A stretch of DNA of 64,000 bases from Heterocephalus glaber (lineage: Eukaryota; Chordata; Mammalia; Rodentia; Bathyergidae): positions 43,435,573 through 43,499,572 of the forward strand of contig NW_004624732.1 of the NCBI RefSeq assembly GCF_000247695.1. The letters are read 5' to 3'. Position 1 is the first letter of the stretch. Each line of letters opens with the position of its first letter. The notes under the pieces are model-generated. The model had not been told where the DNA came from. It saw only the letters and a list, made by a program, of their open reading frames with translations, and made no database searches. The translations under genes were made by a program, and so were the position numbers. Below are positions 23,005 to 36,570 of the stretch, in pieces.

Positions 23005-26000
23005 GATAGAAAGTGGCTTCCCACAAAGCCCCTGAAGTGTAGAAATCTAGAGGCAGAGACCTTTACTGAGGGGCACGCTACCGATTTCAGGAGTGCCTAA
23101 GTCCCTGCTGGTGATACAATATTGACTTAGATGGTTGTCATGTTGTTCCTTTGAATATTGCTCATATCCTGGCTGAACCCTTTCTTAAACTAGTTGGCCA
23201 AATTGTGCTGCTGAGTTTCTCACAATTTCCGCAGTACTAGCCTCTCTCTGGCCCAAGAGCCAAACTCTGGGCTGTACTAGCTTTTATCATACCGATCTGG
23301 CTCCCTCTCTCTGCTGGTGCGCCAATGACTGTTACCCTGACCCGACACTTTGCCAGATCTTTTGGCTTGGTGTTGAACCTACCAAACAGAAATCAGGTTA
23401 GCAAAATTCCAGTAGACATTATTTCAGCCAACTGAGGAGAAAATGCTAGATGATAGTTTAAAGCAAATCTAAAACAAGGACAGTTGGAGAAAGAAACATA
23501 AAGGAAATAAAATTCTTAACAGGAAAGTTGAGATGTTCTCCTTGCCTGAGGCAAGAAGAAAAAAACTATTAAGAATATTATGAACCAGTAGATTTAGAAA
23601 GAAAAGTAAAAGACTATAAAAGACATTTAAAATATCAAATTATCCAGATTATTTCATTAAGATAGTCTCTACTTGAATTAATCACCACTAGAAACTTCAT
23701 TAACTGTCACATCACAATTGTATTTAAAACTAACTCATAGCTCTCTGTTGTATCATAGTGTTCCCTGGGAAGCTAGAAAGAAGAAATCCAGCTTGCAAAG
23801 AAGCTGAACTTAATTCTAGGGCGGAGCTTAGGTTCTGAGAAAATCTTGCTCAACACATGGGTGGCAAAAAATAATACAAAAGGAGAGACTTGGGGAGACC
23901 ACTTTGTCTCATTAGTTAAGAACAGTTCTGTATTGTATATGTATCCAACATAAACACTTGGCTCAGGACGTTATTCTACTGACAGTGTTTGCCTTTCCTT
24001 ATGGTCATCAGCTGGGTGACTACTGCTACTTGGCTGAGAAACACTTCATCCATAAAGAAAAGCTCCATAAGTAATAATGAGTGTGAGTTTGTGTTCATTG
24101 CAAAGCAAGAATTCAGATTCAACAAGAAATTTTTTTATCCAATTGGAATGAATCAAGCTGTTTCACCTAATTGAGTGACTATAAATCAAGAGTGTTGTGA
24201 TATTAGTAATCCTCCTAGATAAGGCATTGCAGTGAAGCGCCACACACGAGTCCAAATGCAAAACAAGGCGATTCCATTGACCCTCTTCTGTTCAGCAGTC
24301 TGTACATCTTTCCTATCCCTAGGATCACTATTGTAATAAAATGATCACTTAACAGCTGACATTAATAAATCTTTTTTGCAACTGAGATACTATATATGTC
24401 CTTCCAATGGTTGTCTCTTTAATATGCATATTCACCCACAGAAAGTCCTAATCTTTTGATAAATATTAAGCCAACAAAATATGGGGGAGGAAGAAATGCA
24501 CAGCTACTGAAAACTAGGTTTTAAAAATACATATCATAAAGACTGTAAAGTTGCTTTAATTCAAAGTGAAGCAGTTCTATATGTGCTAGTCTGAAAGGAT
24601 CACTGAGGCATACCTCGCTGGTACAAATTTTCGCAAACCTGCTTCAATGTTTATCTTTGTAAATCATTTCTGATACATTCCTGAAGTTTCTAATTATCTG
24701 CTTTTTTTTTTTTTTGGTGCAGGGGATCGAACTTGGGTGCCTGCGCTTGCGCAGCAGTTGGCAAAACCTATTTATCTACTTTTATACCTTTATCCATCTA
24801 TGATTTTCCCTTCTTTCTATTCTCACTTAAAGGCAACATATTTCAAAACCCACCTCCAATTTGTCTCTCAGATGGCTAGATTCCTTCTTATCCAAGAATA
24901 CCTCCTGTGACTTCTATAGAGGTATCTGGGACCCTTTAGGCACTACTCATCCACTGAAGGGCACGCTCCTGGCATATCTGCCACCATTCTCGATTCCGAA
25001 GCCCATGTACAATCTGTTGATTGACTGTATCACCCTCTCACACAGTCACTTCAACTTCAGGGTTCCCTCCCATAGAGCAAGTAGCCACCATCACGGAGGC
25101 ACAGCAAACCTGCGTGTTTTCCCTTTGCTGGTCTGGGTCTCTGCATGTACCACTGTTCTTTCATAGATGTTATGAAAACAATATGCAGACTTCATACACA
25201 CTGATATTCATCCAAAAGATCAGGAGATTCACGTCTTTTTTTAAAATCCCTAGTTTCTGCTGTTCTGATTCTTTCTTCATTTTAATAAATAAGTATATAG
25301 ATTATAGTAGCAATATATAAACACACACGACATAATGTGGAAAGTATGCATAAACATATATTTAAAATGAACACACATATGTATGCAAGATAGTGCTACA
25401 CACCCTTTACATTTCAGATTTCTTTTTTTGCTTTGCAATTTATAACTTTGCTTCCAATATATTTCTGAGTTGCCAATCTTCATTAGAAATTATTTCAAAT
25501 CAGCAGAGTTTAAACTTGTTAAAAATTGGTTTTGCACATGAGGAAACTATCCTCCAGCCCAACTCTCTGATACTCCAAACTAGGAAACCGAGGTTGTGGA
25601 AAGGCTGAGTGAATGGGGACAATTTTACGGAACGTAAAAAGAGGAGCCAGGAAACCAAACAAAGCTTTCTCTCTCCTTGTCCAGTTGGTCTTCCATTCAG
25701 GTCATGAGCCATGAGGCTCAAGCTTCATGGTCTCACTAATTTTCTTCTAAGACCCGTGGTATTCTGGCTCACTTGGTCTCATGGATCTCTACACGATTCT
25801 ATAGGTCAGTAAGATGGATTATTTAGATACTCTCTTCTCGCAAATATTTTCATTTGGATTATGGGATCATCTCAACTTTTATCTCACATAGATTCTCCTT
25901 TGGATTATGTATTTTCTGTAAGGAAAAAGGACTTACAAAAACAATCTTCATGATTCCTACTTTGACACCATAACCTAAAGTAAATTCACACTCAAAAATG

Positions 26001-26385
26001 GAGCATCCAAAGTTCCTATTTTGCACTTACTGAATTTCCTATTCCTCAAAAAAATCCTTCTCACTGTTACTTCTCACTATTACTATTCACTGTTTTGTTT
26101 CTAAATTATATTCTCCATTTTCTGTAATTTTTTCAAAAAAAGTAAAAAGGAGGAAAAAAGTAGAAAGGTTAGAAAGAATGGCACAGAGAAGGACTCTGTC
26201 TTCCCTGACTGAGACTGGTCTTTCCTCCTGAACTTAAGAGAAGACAAATGAGAATATCGGGGGCCAGCTTTCCTCTGACTGGAGATAGAAAAATACTTGT
26301 TTCTTTCTATTTCTTTTCTTCTGGAGAAAAAAGTCATGCAGATGAGGAAGAGCTTTACTTGTCCATCACACACGCAGTTTAAAAA
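23005..26385. other. Intron, little recognised
   Basis: Apart from the ID SINE at 24706, no gene or repeat was identified. Several 60-100 codon frames near 24860-25720 overlap on both strands and look random. Confidence 0.45.
24706..24768 (-). mobile_element. Short ID-type SINE with target duplication
   Basis: GGGGATCGAACTTGGG and GCGCTTGCGCAGCAG match the ID B box and loop, but the A-box end is absent. Near-identical 15-base repeats at 24691-24705 and 24769-24783 (two mismatches) bound it, so the copy was 5' truncated when it inserted. Confidence 0.85.
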
Positions 26386-26389
26386 ATTG

Positions 26390-26700
26390 TATTAACAATA
26401 AGCTATAGAATGTTTGAGCTTTCTACTGCAAACAAAAATTGGAATAAAGGTGTGAGTAATATACCATCTAATCTCAAAGATTTTACAATTTAATTGAGGA
26501 AGATAAAACATATGTGCATGAAACAACTTAGAGATAAAAATAAAACACATCAACAACGATGTAATACAATCTGAATGTTTAAATGCCAAGAAAGCAAATA
26601 ACAAAGTGATCAGAAAAGAGTTCATAAAGACTTCCTAGTAGAGATACACTTAAATATGATTTTGAGTCGGGTGAATGGCATAGATATGGTGATGAAAACA
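26390..26700 (-). mobile_element. L2-like fragment, antisense
   Basis: AATCTCAAAGATTTTACAAT with TTAATTGAGGAAGATAAAAC, then AAGAGTTCATAAAGACTTCC and GATACACTTAAATATGATTT, follow the antisense L2 order. Confidence 0.5.
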
Positions 26701-26804
26701 GTAGTGATGTAAGTGCAAAATAATTCAAATGTCTGTGACTATAAAGACAGATGAGTAGGTAAATGGATCACTGGACTCCAATCTGCTCTCATTGTCATTT
26801 TTTA

Positions 26805-27400
26805 CTTTTAAAGAATTGATACATTTTACTTCTCAGGACAGATTTAGGTTTCCAGAGAAACTGAGCATAAAGTACGGAGAGTCTCCATATACTCTCAGAG
26901 GGTTGGTTCTCCCTGAGCACATGCACACACTGGGTCCCCTATCACCAACACTCGGCATCAGTGTGGTATATGTGTTATTGCTGAAGAGCCAGTATCGATA
27001 TATTATTAACTAAAGTCTACAGCTTACATCAGGGTTCAGTCTTTGTACTATACACACTCTATGGGTTTTTAACAAGTGCAAAATGGCTTGGAAGCATCAC
27101 AATAGTATCATACAGAGTAGTTTCTCCACCCTAAAAGTTTCTGTGCTGTACCTATTCGTCCCTCCCACCCTGGCAATCACTGACTTTTTACTGTCTCCAT
27201 AGCTTTACTTTTTCCAGAATGTTAGGTAGTTGAAATTGTTAGGCTAGTTCCTTATATGTATTTAAGATTCCTCCATGACTTTTCCTGGTTTGATAATTTA
27301 TTTCTTTTTGTCTCTGAATGCTATTCCATTATATGATTACACCATGTTTGCGTACCCATTCAGCTACTGGAGGGCTTCCATGATCTTTTTAAACTTAAAA
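26805..27400 (-). mobile_element. L1M fragment, antisense
   Basis: The antisense hallmarks come in order: ATTTAGGTTTCCAGAGAAAC, ATTATTAACTAAAGTCTACA, TACACACTCTATGGGTTTTT, TTTACTGTCTCCATAGCTTT, TATTTAAGATTCCTCCATGA and a TATTCCATTATATGATTACA end. Confidence 0.75.
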
Positions 27401-27404
27401 ACAA

Positions 27405-29480
27405 AGTTTTTTAAACTTAAATTTTAAATATATAAGTAGTTTAACAACACATTTCTCAGGTAGGAAAACATGTTTTCTTTTCACCTTGAGACTTCCTTGG
27501 TGGACTATGTTTGATTTTCTGCAACATGATATTAAACTATTATCTGTCCTTAGATTTGAGTAGAGTCAGAGCCCACTTACTTCATTTTCTTGCTTCTGTC
27601 TTTGGTGACATGAGAAAAGTCAATTTTAAAATACACAATCAAATGATAAGAATTATGAAATTAAGCAGTACATTTCCAAATGAATGTAGTTATTATCAAG
27701 TATCTGTTGGAGGTAATGTCTTTTCCTTTTTTCTGCAACCACAACACTGAATTCTCTTCACAATGAATCAGAATAAAGTTCCAAATTTGAAATTATTCCT
27801 TTTGCTCTCTTCTTTGGTTATAGTGTTAATTAGGTCCAAAAAAGCAATTCTACGACCTTTTCAAAAGTGACATCTAAGCTGTTGTGATTCTCTATGTGGA
27901 AACAAATGTTACCTGGCACACCTGTGTCTTTCTTTTTAACACCAAATAACACTGATAACTGAATTACTTGACTAGAAAAAAAGGCTGCCCTGTCATTTGA
28001 ATGGAATTTGTAATGAAAGCTGTTTATATGATCCCATGATTATGTATACACACTAGTTTTAAGGCAGTACACTTGAGGCTTTGCCAAGAAAATTTTAAAG
28101 TTCAAGCAGAAAAAATAATCACAATATCTTTCAGTCATTTGCTGCTCATATTTGTTTCCTTGAAATGCACAGCTAAATGCTCTCTCCACACAGATACTGC
28201 TTGGTAGGCGGGGTATATCTTGTTACTGGGTTATTTTCCAGTACATTTGGCGTAGTTAAGGTAAAGTGTATTAACTTTCTCTCAAAACAAAGATGAAAAC
28301 AGAGTTGTAACAGCTATGAATACTTCAGCCATTGTCAGGAAGTTAAGAACTGACAGGAGGTCCAAATAATCAACTCTGCCTGGTGCATACACCGTAGTTT
28401 TCCCTTGGGATATCTGGTCTAATCCGACAATGTATCTGACTGGCATGAATGTAGAATTACTTGTAATAAACATTTTATTTCAAGCTTGGATGATTTCCCC
28501 CAAAACATCTTGTCACTAAAGCAAAGTGTATCATAGAATATCTGATTTTTTTTCCCTACAAGTCAGCTTTTGAGGGGGAAAAATACACATTTCAATTCAA
28601 GTACTCAACTCAGGTCAATTCACTGTAAAAATCACATTTTAACATATCTAGACTGATTAAAGATTTGCTGTGTTAAAGAAATCAAGGAGCTGTCAAGAGA
28701 GCTTACCCCAAAGTCTGGAAATGTAAAGAATAAGTAACACGTTTGCTCAGCTATAGTTTGCATCTTCCCTGCAGTAGCCCCCAATCCAAGAGCAGGAAGG
28801 ACAGATGACTCCACTAGCTAACACTCAGCTTCTGGAATATTTGTCTTTTTGCAAGTAAGTAACATTTAAAGGTCACATCTTCCAATAAGTATGAAATTGT
28901 TTCCAGGCTATAAGAGAAATAATGAATGGTCTGGTCATGATCACACTAAAACGATCTTCATTCAACTATTTATTTTTCTCTGTCTTTATTCTATTCTCTT
29001 CCTTCATGATGCCACATTAAGTCAGCATGTTCAAGACAGGGTAACAGTAGGTAATAGTGCATTACTCTGTTTTGAATTCACTTAAACCTTTCATTTGGTG
29101 CTTGCTTACATTACTTCAGCCTTGGTGTCACATTGTTTAATTTATGCTTGGTTCATGTAATCTTAAAAATTAGCTTATGTTACCTACACAGTTTCACTCT
29201 TTACTTACTAAAAGAACACAAATCATATGACTCAGCTGTAATGGGATAGGAGTCATTATTTTAACATTTAATCATCATAGTACATTGTACTTATATGATG
29301 TTTCTAAATTCAAAATCCTTTTTATCTCTTATATTTTATGAGTAACATGTAATATTATGATAAGAAGTATGGGCACAAATGAAAGTTCAGCATGTTCATG
29401 GTAGATAAAACTCTACAAAAAGTTTAAGAGTTGTAGCTGCGTTTTTTGACTTAGTTAGGTGTGTGACATTTGTACAGATC
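27405..29480. other. Intron, nothing recognised
   Basis: AT-rich, with no repeat I could name and no coding signal. Confidence 0.45.
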
Positions 29481-29487
29481 ATTTAAC

Positions 29488-29598
29488 CAAGAAGTTCCCA
29501 ATCCTGCTGCATGCTAGGTTCATCTGTGAGGCATTTTTGAAACTCAGAGGTCTGGACCTCACCCTGGATTACCAAATCAGAACTATTTTCCTTTCTTA
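29488..29598. mobile_element. hAT-type DNA transposon remnant
   Basis: AGTTCCCAATCCTGCTGCAT, TCTGGACCTCACCCTGGATT and ACCAAATCAGAAC resemble the left half of a short hAT-Charlie element. The right half is not seen. Confidence 0.4.
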
Positions 29599-29719
29599 AA
29601 AACCCTAGCTAGAATGGAAAGCCAGTCTTCTTTCCTTTTTAATAAAATAACGATTGACAAAGGCAAATGTAATCATATGTAATAAAATTTAACAGTTCTA
29701 TAATGTGCAAATTTTTCAC

Positions 29720-29898
29720 AAACTTTTAAAGATCTAATCTTCAAAAAATTCTTAGAGTCGCTTTTGCTATTTACTTTACTTACTTAATGAGGAATCTTAG
29801 GCTCAAAGAACTAATAAAACTTTTCTATCACCACACAGTACACATAGAATGAAAGTGTCAAAAGATTCAGAGAGTCCAGATTGAAGCTTTTCCTTAAA
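29720..29898 (-). mobile_element. MIR SINE, antisense
   Basis: AATGAGGAATCTTAGGCTCA, TTTCTATCACCACACAGTAC and AGAATGAAAGTGTCAAAAG are decayed antisense MIR. A MER20-like element follows immediately. Confidence 0.5.
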
Positions 29899-29899
29899 G

Positions 29900-30073
29900 C
29901 AGTGGTTCTCTTTTTCCAGACACAACAGAATCACAAGCAGAGCTTGTACAATATATCCAGGCCTCACTGCAGGCCAACTGTGACAGATTCCCTGTGGGTG
30001 GGTCCCAGACATTGATATGCTTTTGAACATTCCACGGGTGATATTCAAGTGCACGGTGGATTGAGAATGACCA
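29900..30073. mobile_element. MER20-like hAT DNA transposon
   Basis: CAGTGGTTCTC at the left and ATTGAGAATGACCAG at the right are diverged inverted ends. Between them lie AGAATCACAAGCAGAGCTTG and GGTGGGTCCCAGACATTGAT, the MER20 layout. The element is near-palindromic, so no strand is given. The small ORFs here are chance. Confidence 0.75.
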
Positions 30074-30239
30074 GAACAAGTTTGGAACATATAAAGTACC
30101 ATACAGATATAAATGATGATTTTATGTCAGTTTTGCTGAGGAAAAAGCATGAATCCAAAGTAAAAGGGCATGATTCGTAAAATTTTAGGATTTCTCTTTC
30201 ACAAACCAATTTTCTTTGTATTGGAACTTCCCTGATTCC

Positions 30240-32300
30240 CTAGGGTCCGTGGCTACTGTCACAGGTTAGTGTTAACATTGCACCAGTTCTCTAGTAACAC
30301 CAAGGAAGAGAGGTGTCCCTTGATGGGGAAGAAAGAGAAGTCAAGCTATGATGTGGGCTGAACAAAGCCTGGCCAACTGTGGAGGAGCTCTGGAGTGTCT
30401 GGGCCCACCAGAACTACCTCCAGGTCTGAAACTCCTCGGCCTTTGTACATTCACTGCAACCTATCTCTGGCCATAGGTGTCTGGGAGAGTCTCTTGGGGT
30501 GAACCCCACAGGGCTGGCAGCTGAACCTGTCGGCTGACTGAACACCTGGCAACTGTCTTCCCTGGGAGACAGATCTGGGCAGCACATGTACCCACCACAG
30601 ACTACCCTTCAGGCCACTAGAATGCATTCTTTGTGCATGTTTGGGAAGCAGCTCTCCCAGGATTCCAGAAGGCCTCTCTGAGGAAACCAACCTTTAGAAA
30701 GATAAACTACAAGCCCAGCAATTGAAGACAGTTCTGTGCTCAGCTCACTGTCTGTTCCTCCACTATCCATTCTTCCCTCGCCCTCAGCTATGGCCTCTGC
30801 TGGTCATGGTGATTGGCTACCTTATGCAGCAACTTAAAACCTCACATGTGAGAGATCTAAGCTCCTGTTCACCACACTTTCTCAGAAAAGGATTTCTGCC
30901 CTGTCCACTGGCCACCACAACTGTGTAACAGAGAACTTGGAGGCCCGTGTAGATCATCTGGGTGCCACGCATATTATCCTGTCTCCCCCATTTGATCAGG
31001 TTAATTACAGCTGCTTTGATAATGACTCTTGGCCTTGACTGCGAGTCCTTAGCTCCAAGAAGCCCAAGTGCCCAGGAAGCAGCAGTAACTAATAATATTT
31101 TGATTCAGTGTATCATTCTAATACAGTGATACAAGCAGAATAAAATCCTTATTAGTTATCTACTTTGCTCCTGATAATGCCATGTTCTGTTTACCATCTT
31201 CATGACTCTGAGTTAGGGCCCTTTGGCTTCCCCTTAACACATTGCTGCTTGCTATTAAAATGTGCATCTACCTCACTTCCAGCAATTAAGCCCCATCACC
31301 TGGCCTCTATTATTTCAGGGTCTTATCACACCCTTTGCTGTTAGTGAGCCTAATTCTGTAATGGGCTCCTACACTCAATGCTCACTTACGGAATGAAGCT
31401 TCCCATCATCATAAGCAAGTTTTTGTGGAGTATCAGTAGTACTTACCAAGAGCTCTCCAATCACACTGACCTTGTAGCTTCTATCCAGAGTTTCCTACTA
31501 TTATTCTTTTTTTTTTTTTTTTTTGGTACCGGGGATCGAACTCGGGTCCTTGCGCTTGCGCAGCAGGTGGCGAAACCACTGAGCTAAATCCCCGGCCCTT
31601 CCTACTATTATTCTTAAACGCCTCATTTATTACACTAGTTCTTTTCCTCCACAGATACAATATCCCAACTGCCCAACAGTGAGAGTTTTAACAATTGGGC
31701 TGTAAACGTGAACAAGGATCTGTCACTGCACCATCTGCCACCATTCCTCGACTTCTTCCCAGTGAGGTGGCAGATGAATAAGCTCCAAATCTCCTTATTT
31801 CTGGCTGTCTTGGACTACATTTATACCCAACGGTCACAGGTTAAGTTTGCCAGAAGAAGACCCTAATGTAAAATTGACATACAAGGTATTTATTGGCAAT
31901 CATACCTGGAAGAAAGGAGGCAGTATCAGAAGATTGGGTGCAGAAAGAAGTTGACCTGACATATGAACCCCACAAAGCTCCATCCAGCCCTGCAGGAACC
32001 TCCAGAGAATAGGGAGCCTCTCAGAGTTATCCCGTCCTGGACAGGAGGGATCCAGCTTTTATACTGACAATGAGATTAGTCAGTGTCTTTGAGCAACATT
32101 TCTTATTCCACTTGAGGCAAAACCTAGATAAGAAGATAACTGGAGACCATCTGCAAACCCTGCAAATAGATAGGAAGTCTTTCCTTGAAAGGGAACTCAG
32201 TGGCTCATCTTTGTATCCAAAGAAGCCACAGTCACTACCAAACTGATCAATGTAGCAGTGGTCCCTTAGCAGCCTGGAGCTAAGTTGTGAAGTTCAATAT
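30240..32300. other. Mixed-composition region, possibly a decayed LTR element
   Basis: The GC content rises well above the neighbourhood at 30240-31080. Antisense LTR-like features follow (AAGGTATTTATTGGCAATCA near 31886, and GGACAGGAGGGATCCAGC near 32039). No open retroviral frame was recognised. A young ID SINE interrupts it at 31509. The assignment is tentative, and it may be several unrelated old pieces. Confidence 0.25.
31509..31598 (-). mobile_element. Full-length ID SINE with a perfect 17-bp target duplication
   Basis: Minus-strand GGGCCGGGGATTTAGCTCAG, GTTTCGCCACCTGCTGCGCA and GAGTTCGATCCCCGGTACC are followed by a pure A tail. The flanks TTCCTACTATTATTCTT at 31492-31508 and 31599-31615 are identical. 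The copy is intact and probably young. Confidence 0.96.
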
Positions 32301-33044
32301 AATGCTTGGTAGCAGCTCTTTAGAAAATGAGACATTTCATCCTGTTCATAATACTCCTAACAACAGGAGATCACAGATATGTGTTCTGAACAGTAGAATC
32401 ATGAATTAGCCCAGCAACTATATTTACAAGGACATATACAAAAATGTGTGATTCCTTCCTCCACCACAGTACAGATGATAAACATATATGTGTAAAAGCA
32501 AAATAAATAATTTTCTGTCTTTGACCAAAGCATTGTATATGTTTTTTAAAGATTTGCATTTCTGCAAATATATCAAGCATTCTACTTAAAATAGAATGTG
32601 ATGGTCAGATTGGAGATGGCCAAAAAGATGGTGTTATCTTTAAATTCAAACCACTCATAGCATAAGCAAGATAAAAATTATACTTTATTCTAACCTTCTT
32701 TTGCCAGTTTTGTTCAGACTGGATACATGTTAGAAACTTGTCAGATATCATATGGGAAGAAAAGACACCCCTCGCAATTACTGTCCCTTAACAAGCTCTC
32801 AAGAAATATTAGCTCTCTTCATTTCCACCTTCATGCTCTTGTTTTCTCAAAACTCAGGTGTGCAAGGATGTAATTATTGTGCCATAATTGAAACTAATTT
32901 GTATCTCAAGAACTCATTCTTCTAAATGACTTAAATTTAGTCGGTTCAGACTGTCTTCCAGATTTTCCTGGGTTTTTCTTTTTCCATTCTGGAAGGCTAT
33001 GTACAGCCTAAGCATTTGGTGGGGTGCTGGGAGGGCATCCGATT

Positions 33045-33225
33045 ATACAGTATTTCAACAAATATTTATTGAGCACTTAGTTCTATGAAACAAACACAAA
33101 TCTTGGTCTAAGAATACAGCACTAGGCAAAAACAGATCACGTCCTTGGGCTTAAGATGTTTACATTCTACTAGAGAAAGATAATGAGGCAGATGAGCAGG
33201 GTAGAGAGTATCTGGCTTTTGCCAC
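33045..33225 (-). mobile_element. L2 3' end, antisense
   Basis: TTTCAACAAATATTTATTGA followed by GCACTTAG, AATACAGCACTAGGCAAAAA, and AAGATGTTTACATTCTACTA then GAGAAAGATAATGAG form the reverse complement of the L2 terminus. Confidence 0.75.
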
Positions 33226-34059
33226 CTCTGTAGACTGGTGCCCATTCCTTTCTGGTTGTTAGTAACCATCTCCAACTTCTACCACCAGGTCTGACTGTCA
33301 GTCAGTGTTCATGGGGTACAATGTTCTGTAAAGCTGTCTTAGGCCACCTTTGCTTAGATATACATTCAGTAATTTCTATTTAACTATTCTTGATATACTG
33401 GACATGGGAAATGTGCAATCTGGCTATACCACTACATTTTTCCCAAAGAGAAGAATATGGTTTGTCTTATCTCAGAATTCTCAGACCACCAAAAAGTCTA
33501 ACCAGACCAGAAAGAGAGCAAGAAAGATTCAAGACTGTGACACTTCGTAGGACATCATGTAATCTCAGTTCTCCATAATTCTCCCTCCTTCAGCCTAGAA
33601 AAATCTTTACCTGATCTGGCAGCAGAAAGGTCATATATACCTTCCAGTCAATGACTGGCCCATATGCTGGCCTCGGTTCTGAGTTCTTCATGGCACTTAA
33701 GCTTTTGAAACTCAAAGGCACCATTCTTTGAAATTCAGTTACCCTAACTTTCAATTTTATGGTGTAATGGCTGAAACTTGGGAAAGTCTAGAGGTACAGA
33801 GAAAAAGGTAGGGCAAAAATTTCAGTTATTACAATAATATCTCATCTCATCTCAAATGATACCCAAACTTTCCTAGAATATCCATTCCTTTGGCATTAAT
33901 TTGGGAGCACAAAACACACTTCAAATGTTATTCAATCCACCATCCAGTATAGGAATCTCAAACGTCCTGCCTGAATACTTCCCCTGGCAGAGAATTCATG
34001 ACCATTTTACATGCAAACATTTAATGACCTTCATATTTTTAGGGAAAATCTATACTAAA

Positions 34060-34165
34060 TATTAATAATGGTAATGTCTAAGAGAAAGATTATGAGTGAT
34101 TTTTTCTTATTTTAACTTGTCTATTTTCTAAATTTTCTGTAATAAATATGAATATGTAAGGCTGT
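34060..34165 (+). mobile_element. L1M extreme 3' end
   Basis: GATTATGAGTGATTTTTTCT and CTATTTTCTAAATTTTCTGT followed by AATAAATATGAATATG match the terminal part of old L1M elements. Confidence 0.6.
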
Positions 34166-35807
34166 TTTGAAGCACCCTTTTTTACACACTAATTATTAGT
34201 ACAAGATGAAATTAGTCTCTGGAATAATTCTAGTAACTGGACCACAAGAGGAAAATTTGCTTTTCTTTCTATATCATGGCCATTTTCACTTGGTTATCAT
34301 GGCTTTCCTAACTGCACTGGTTTTCAAACCAAACACCCTCCGTGGCGTGCTGTTCCTTTCAGGGGTGTATCACTGTACGTAACACACTCACTACGGTGCT
34401 GGAATGTTTTGCAGGGTCCCTCTTAAAAGTCAAGTCACCCTAGAAAATACCTAAAACTTATTTTTAATCAAAAAGTAACATTAAGCATGGATGAAAGAAT
34501 GATGATACCCAAACTACAATTGATTTTCTTTCAGCTATTCTGATACCTTTTAAACAAGGAGACAACATTTCAGAAAGTTGGGAAAGATATGTAGATGCCC
34601 TGAAGGGGAAGGGAAGTGCCTCTCTTTTCACAATGGAATTATAACAGAAAGGGTGAAGAATTCTGATTCCACATACTGACTGTATTCCTTTTTAAGTTCA
34701 TCTAGCATCATAAAGGAAATACTAAGTCCTATATTTTCCACTCAGATCTTATGATTAGTTTCACTATTCCACTTGGCTTAATTAAAGCTGGCCCATGTAC
34801 ATCACACAATATTTTGTATAAAATGTTACTAATGCATGCTAGTTTTTAAACTGCTTCATTAGGAGAATTTAGGTTGAGAATAAAAGCAGTCCTATAACTT
34901 TTTTCCTAAAATACCCAACATGTGAAATATTTCATAGCCTTTCTCTTCTAAATGCAGAGCAGTGTCTTCCCAGGAAGTTTGATGCTATCAGTGGTTACAG
35001 ATGTATCAGCAAAGCTCAGGGAATCAAAATCAAGACTTCTCTTAGAGTTGAGATTATCAAATCATTTTAAATCTTGAAGGAAATTGCCTAAGGGAAACCA
35101 TAGTTGAAATGCTTCATCATTTCACCAATAATTTTTCTCCATTTACAAGGAAAAATCAATACTTCCATTAATTTAAAAAACTGTATAAAACTGGAGAAAA
35201 CAGTAATACATGTTATTTTGGTTTTCTTCCATCTAAACACCCTCCTTATCTGTGTAGCTATATCCTTGGATGTAAATTGGAATGTTAAAATATCAAAATA
35301 CATCACCAGTCCTTCTTGCTGACTCAGAATCACTTCTTTTCCAACTCTTCCTCCAACTGCACCATTAGAAAGCCCTTTGATTTCAAATTCAAAATTCTTG
35401 GATCGTCACTGTCCACAAAAAAGAAATATCCATATCCTGGAGTAATAAACATCTTAATTCAGGCTCTACCACTTACTTCCTATGTGGCTTTGATCAAATT
35501 GTTGAATCTTTCTTGGGCTTATTTTGTTCATCTGAAAAAAGTTCACCTGAAAATCTTTTTTTCACTCATTAAAAAAAAAAAAACCTGGGAAGCAGAAGAA
35601 TATCCCTAATACATAATAATGTTATGGTTCTTTAAACAATCAAGCACTGGCTCAGAATGCACACCAGAATCTGATGCAAAGCAAGATACACCAAGAGCAT
35701 GTGAGACCATGCATGCAGAAAACTACATGAAAAATGTAGCACTACAAATCAGTGGAAGTGGGTGGGTTTTTTTCAGCAAATGCTGTTATTTGGGAAAAAG
35801 AGGCTTC

Positions 35808-35998
35808 TGCTTTTTATTTTTCAGTCTTGGGATTGAACCCAGGTCCTTGCACTGAGCTACTCTGAGCTATATCCCTAGCCCTTTTATACTTTTTGTTTTG
35901 AGACAGTTTCTCATAAGTACTCCAAGCTGGCCTCAAACTTGCAATCCTACTGCCTCAGCCCCCAAGAATACTGGGATTACAGGTGTGCACAACTACTC
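35808..35998 (-). mobile_element. Dimeric B1-ID SINE
   Basis: The ID-like half has TGGGATTGAACCCAGGTCCT and GAGCTATATCCCTAGCCC. The B1 half has TTTTGAGACAGTTTCTCATA, CAAGCTGGCCTCAAACTTGC and TGGGATTACAGGTGTGCAC. The ID half has a shortened anticodon arm. Confidence 0.88.
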
Positions 35999-36279
35999 AG
36001 AAAAGATAAATTTACATTTACATCATTTCATAAACTAAAATATATTTAAAATAAATTAGAAAGTATACTAAAAAAAAGAAAAGCATTTTAAATGAACTAA
36101 AAGATGACTGATATTTACCTTATTTCTTAAAATAAAAACAATGGTGAAATTCAAAAAGAAATAACGCTGAAAATTGCTACATAAAAATTTAAGTAAATAA
36201 AATTAAGGAACAAAAGAATTGAAAGAATAAAATAAAAATAGTACAATAAAAAATCAAAGTTAACTCTTCTCAATACAAA

Positions 36280-36570
36280 AATATCTCAGCTATTCATATA
36301 TACAAGAATATTTATCACAGCATTGTGTCCAATAGCAGAGAATTAAAAATAACCGGAAATCTCACCAATAGGGAAATGATTTTTAAAACTAAGGTATTTC
36401 TGTATTATGAAACATAACAACTTTTTTAAAAAGAATGAGATATTTTTGTATGTCCTGACTTGGAAAGACACCCATGATATACAGTTAAGGAGAAATAAAA
36501 GTAAATTAGAGCACATTATATATTTTATTATTTATTATTTTTAAATGTATTTGTAGTAGATAATACACAT
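36280..36570 (+). mobile_element. L1M 3' fragment
   Basis: AATATTTATCACAGCATTGT, AATAGCAGAGAATTAAAAAT, CTCACCAATAGGGAAATGAT and ACTTGGAAAGACACCCATGA keep the order of the old L1M 3' end. AT-rich DNA follows up to the gap. Confidence 0.75.

Larger units (their letters stand above)
32305..35800. other. Intron, little recognised
   Basis: Apart from the L2 at 33045 and the L1M end at 34060, nothing was identified. The region 34315-34450 has a weak hAT-like look. Confidence 0.4.

Noticed and set aside
24861..25320. Overlapping 99-101 codon frames on +
   Set aside because: Two frames overlap with equal quality and neither shows codon bias, a domain or splice sites.
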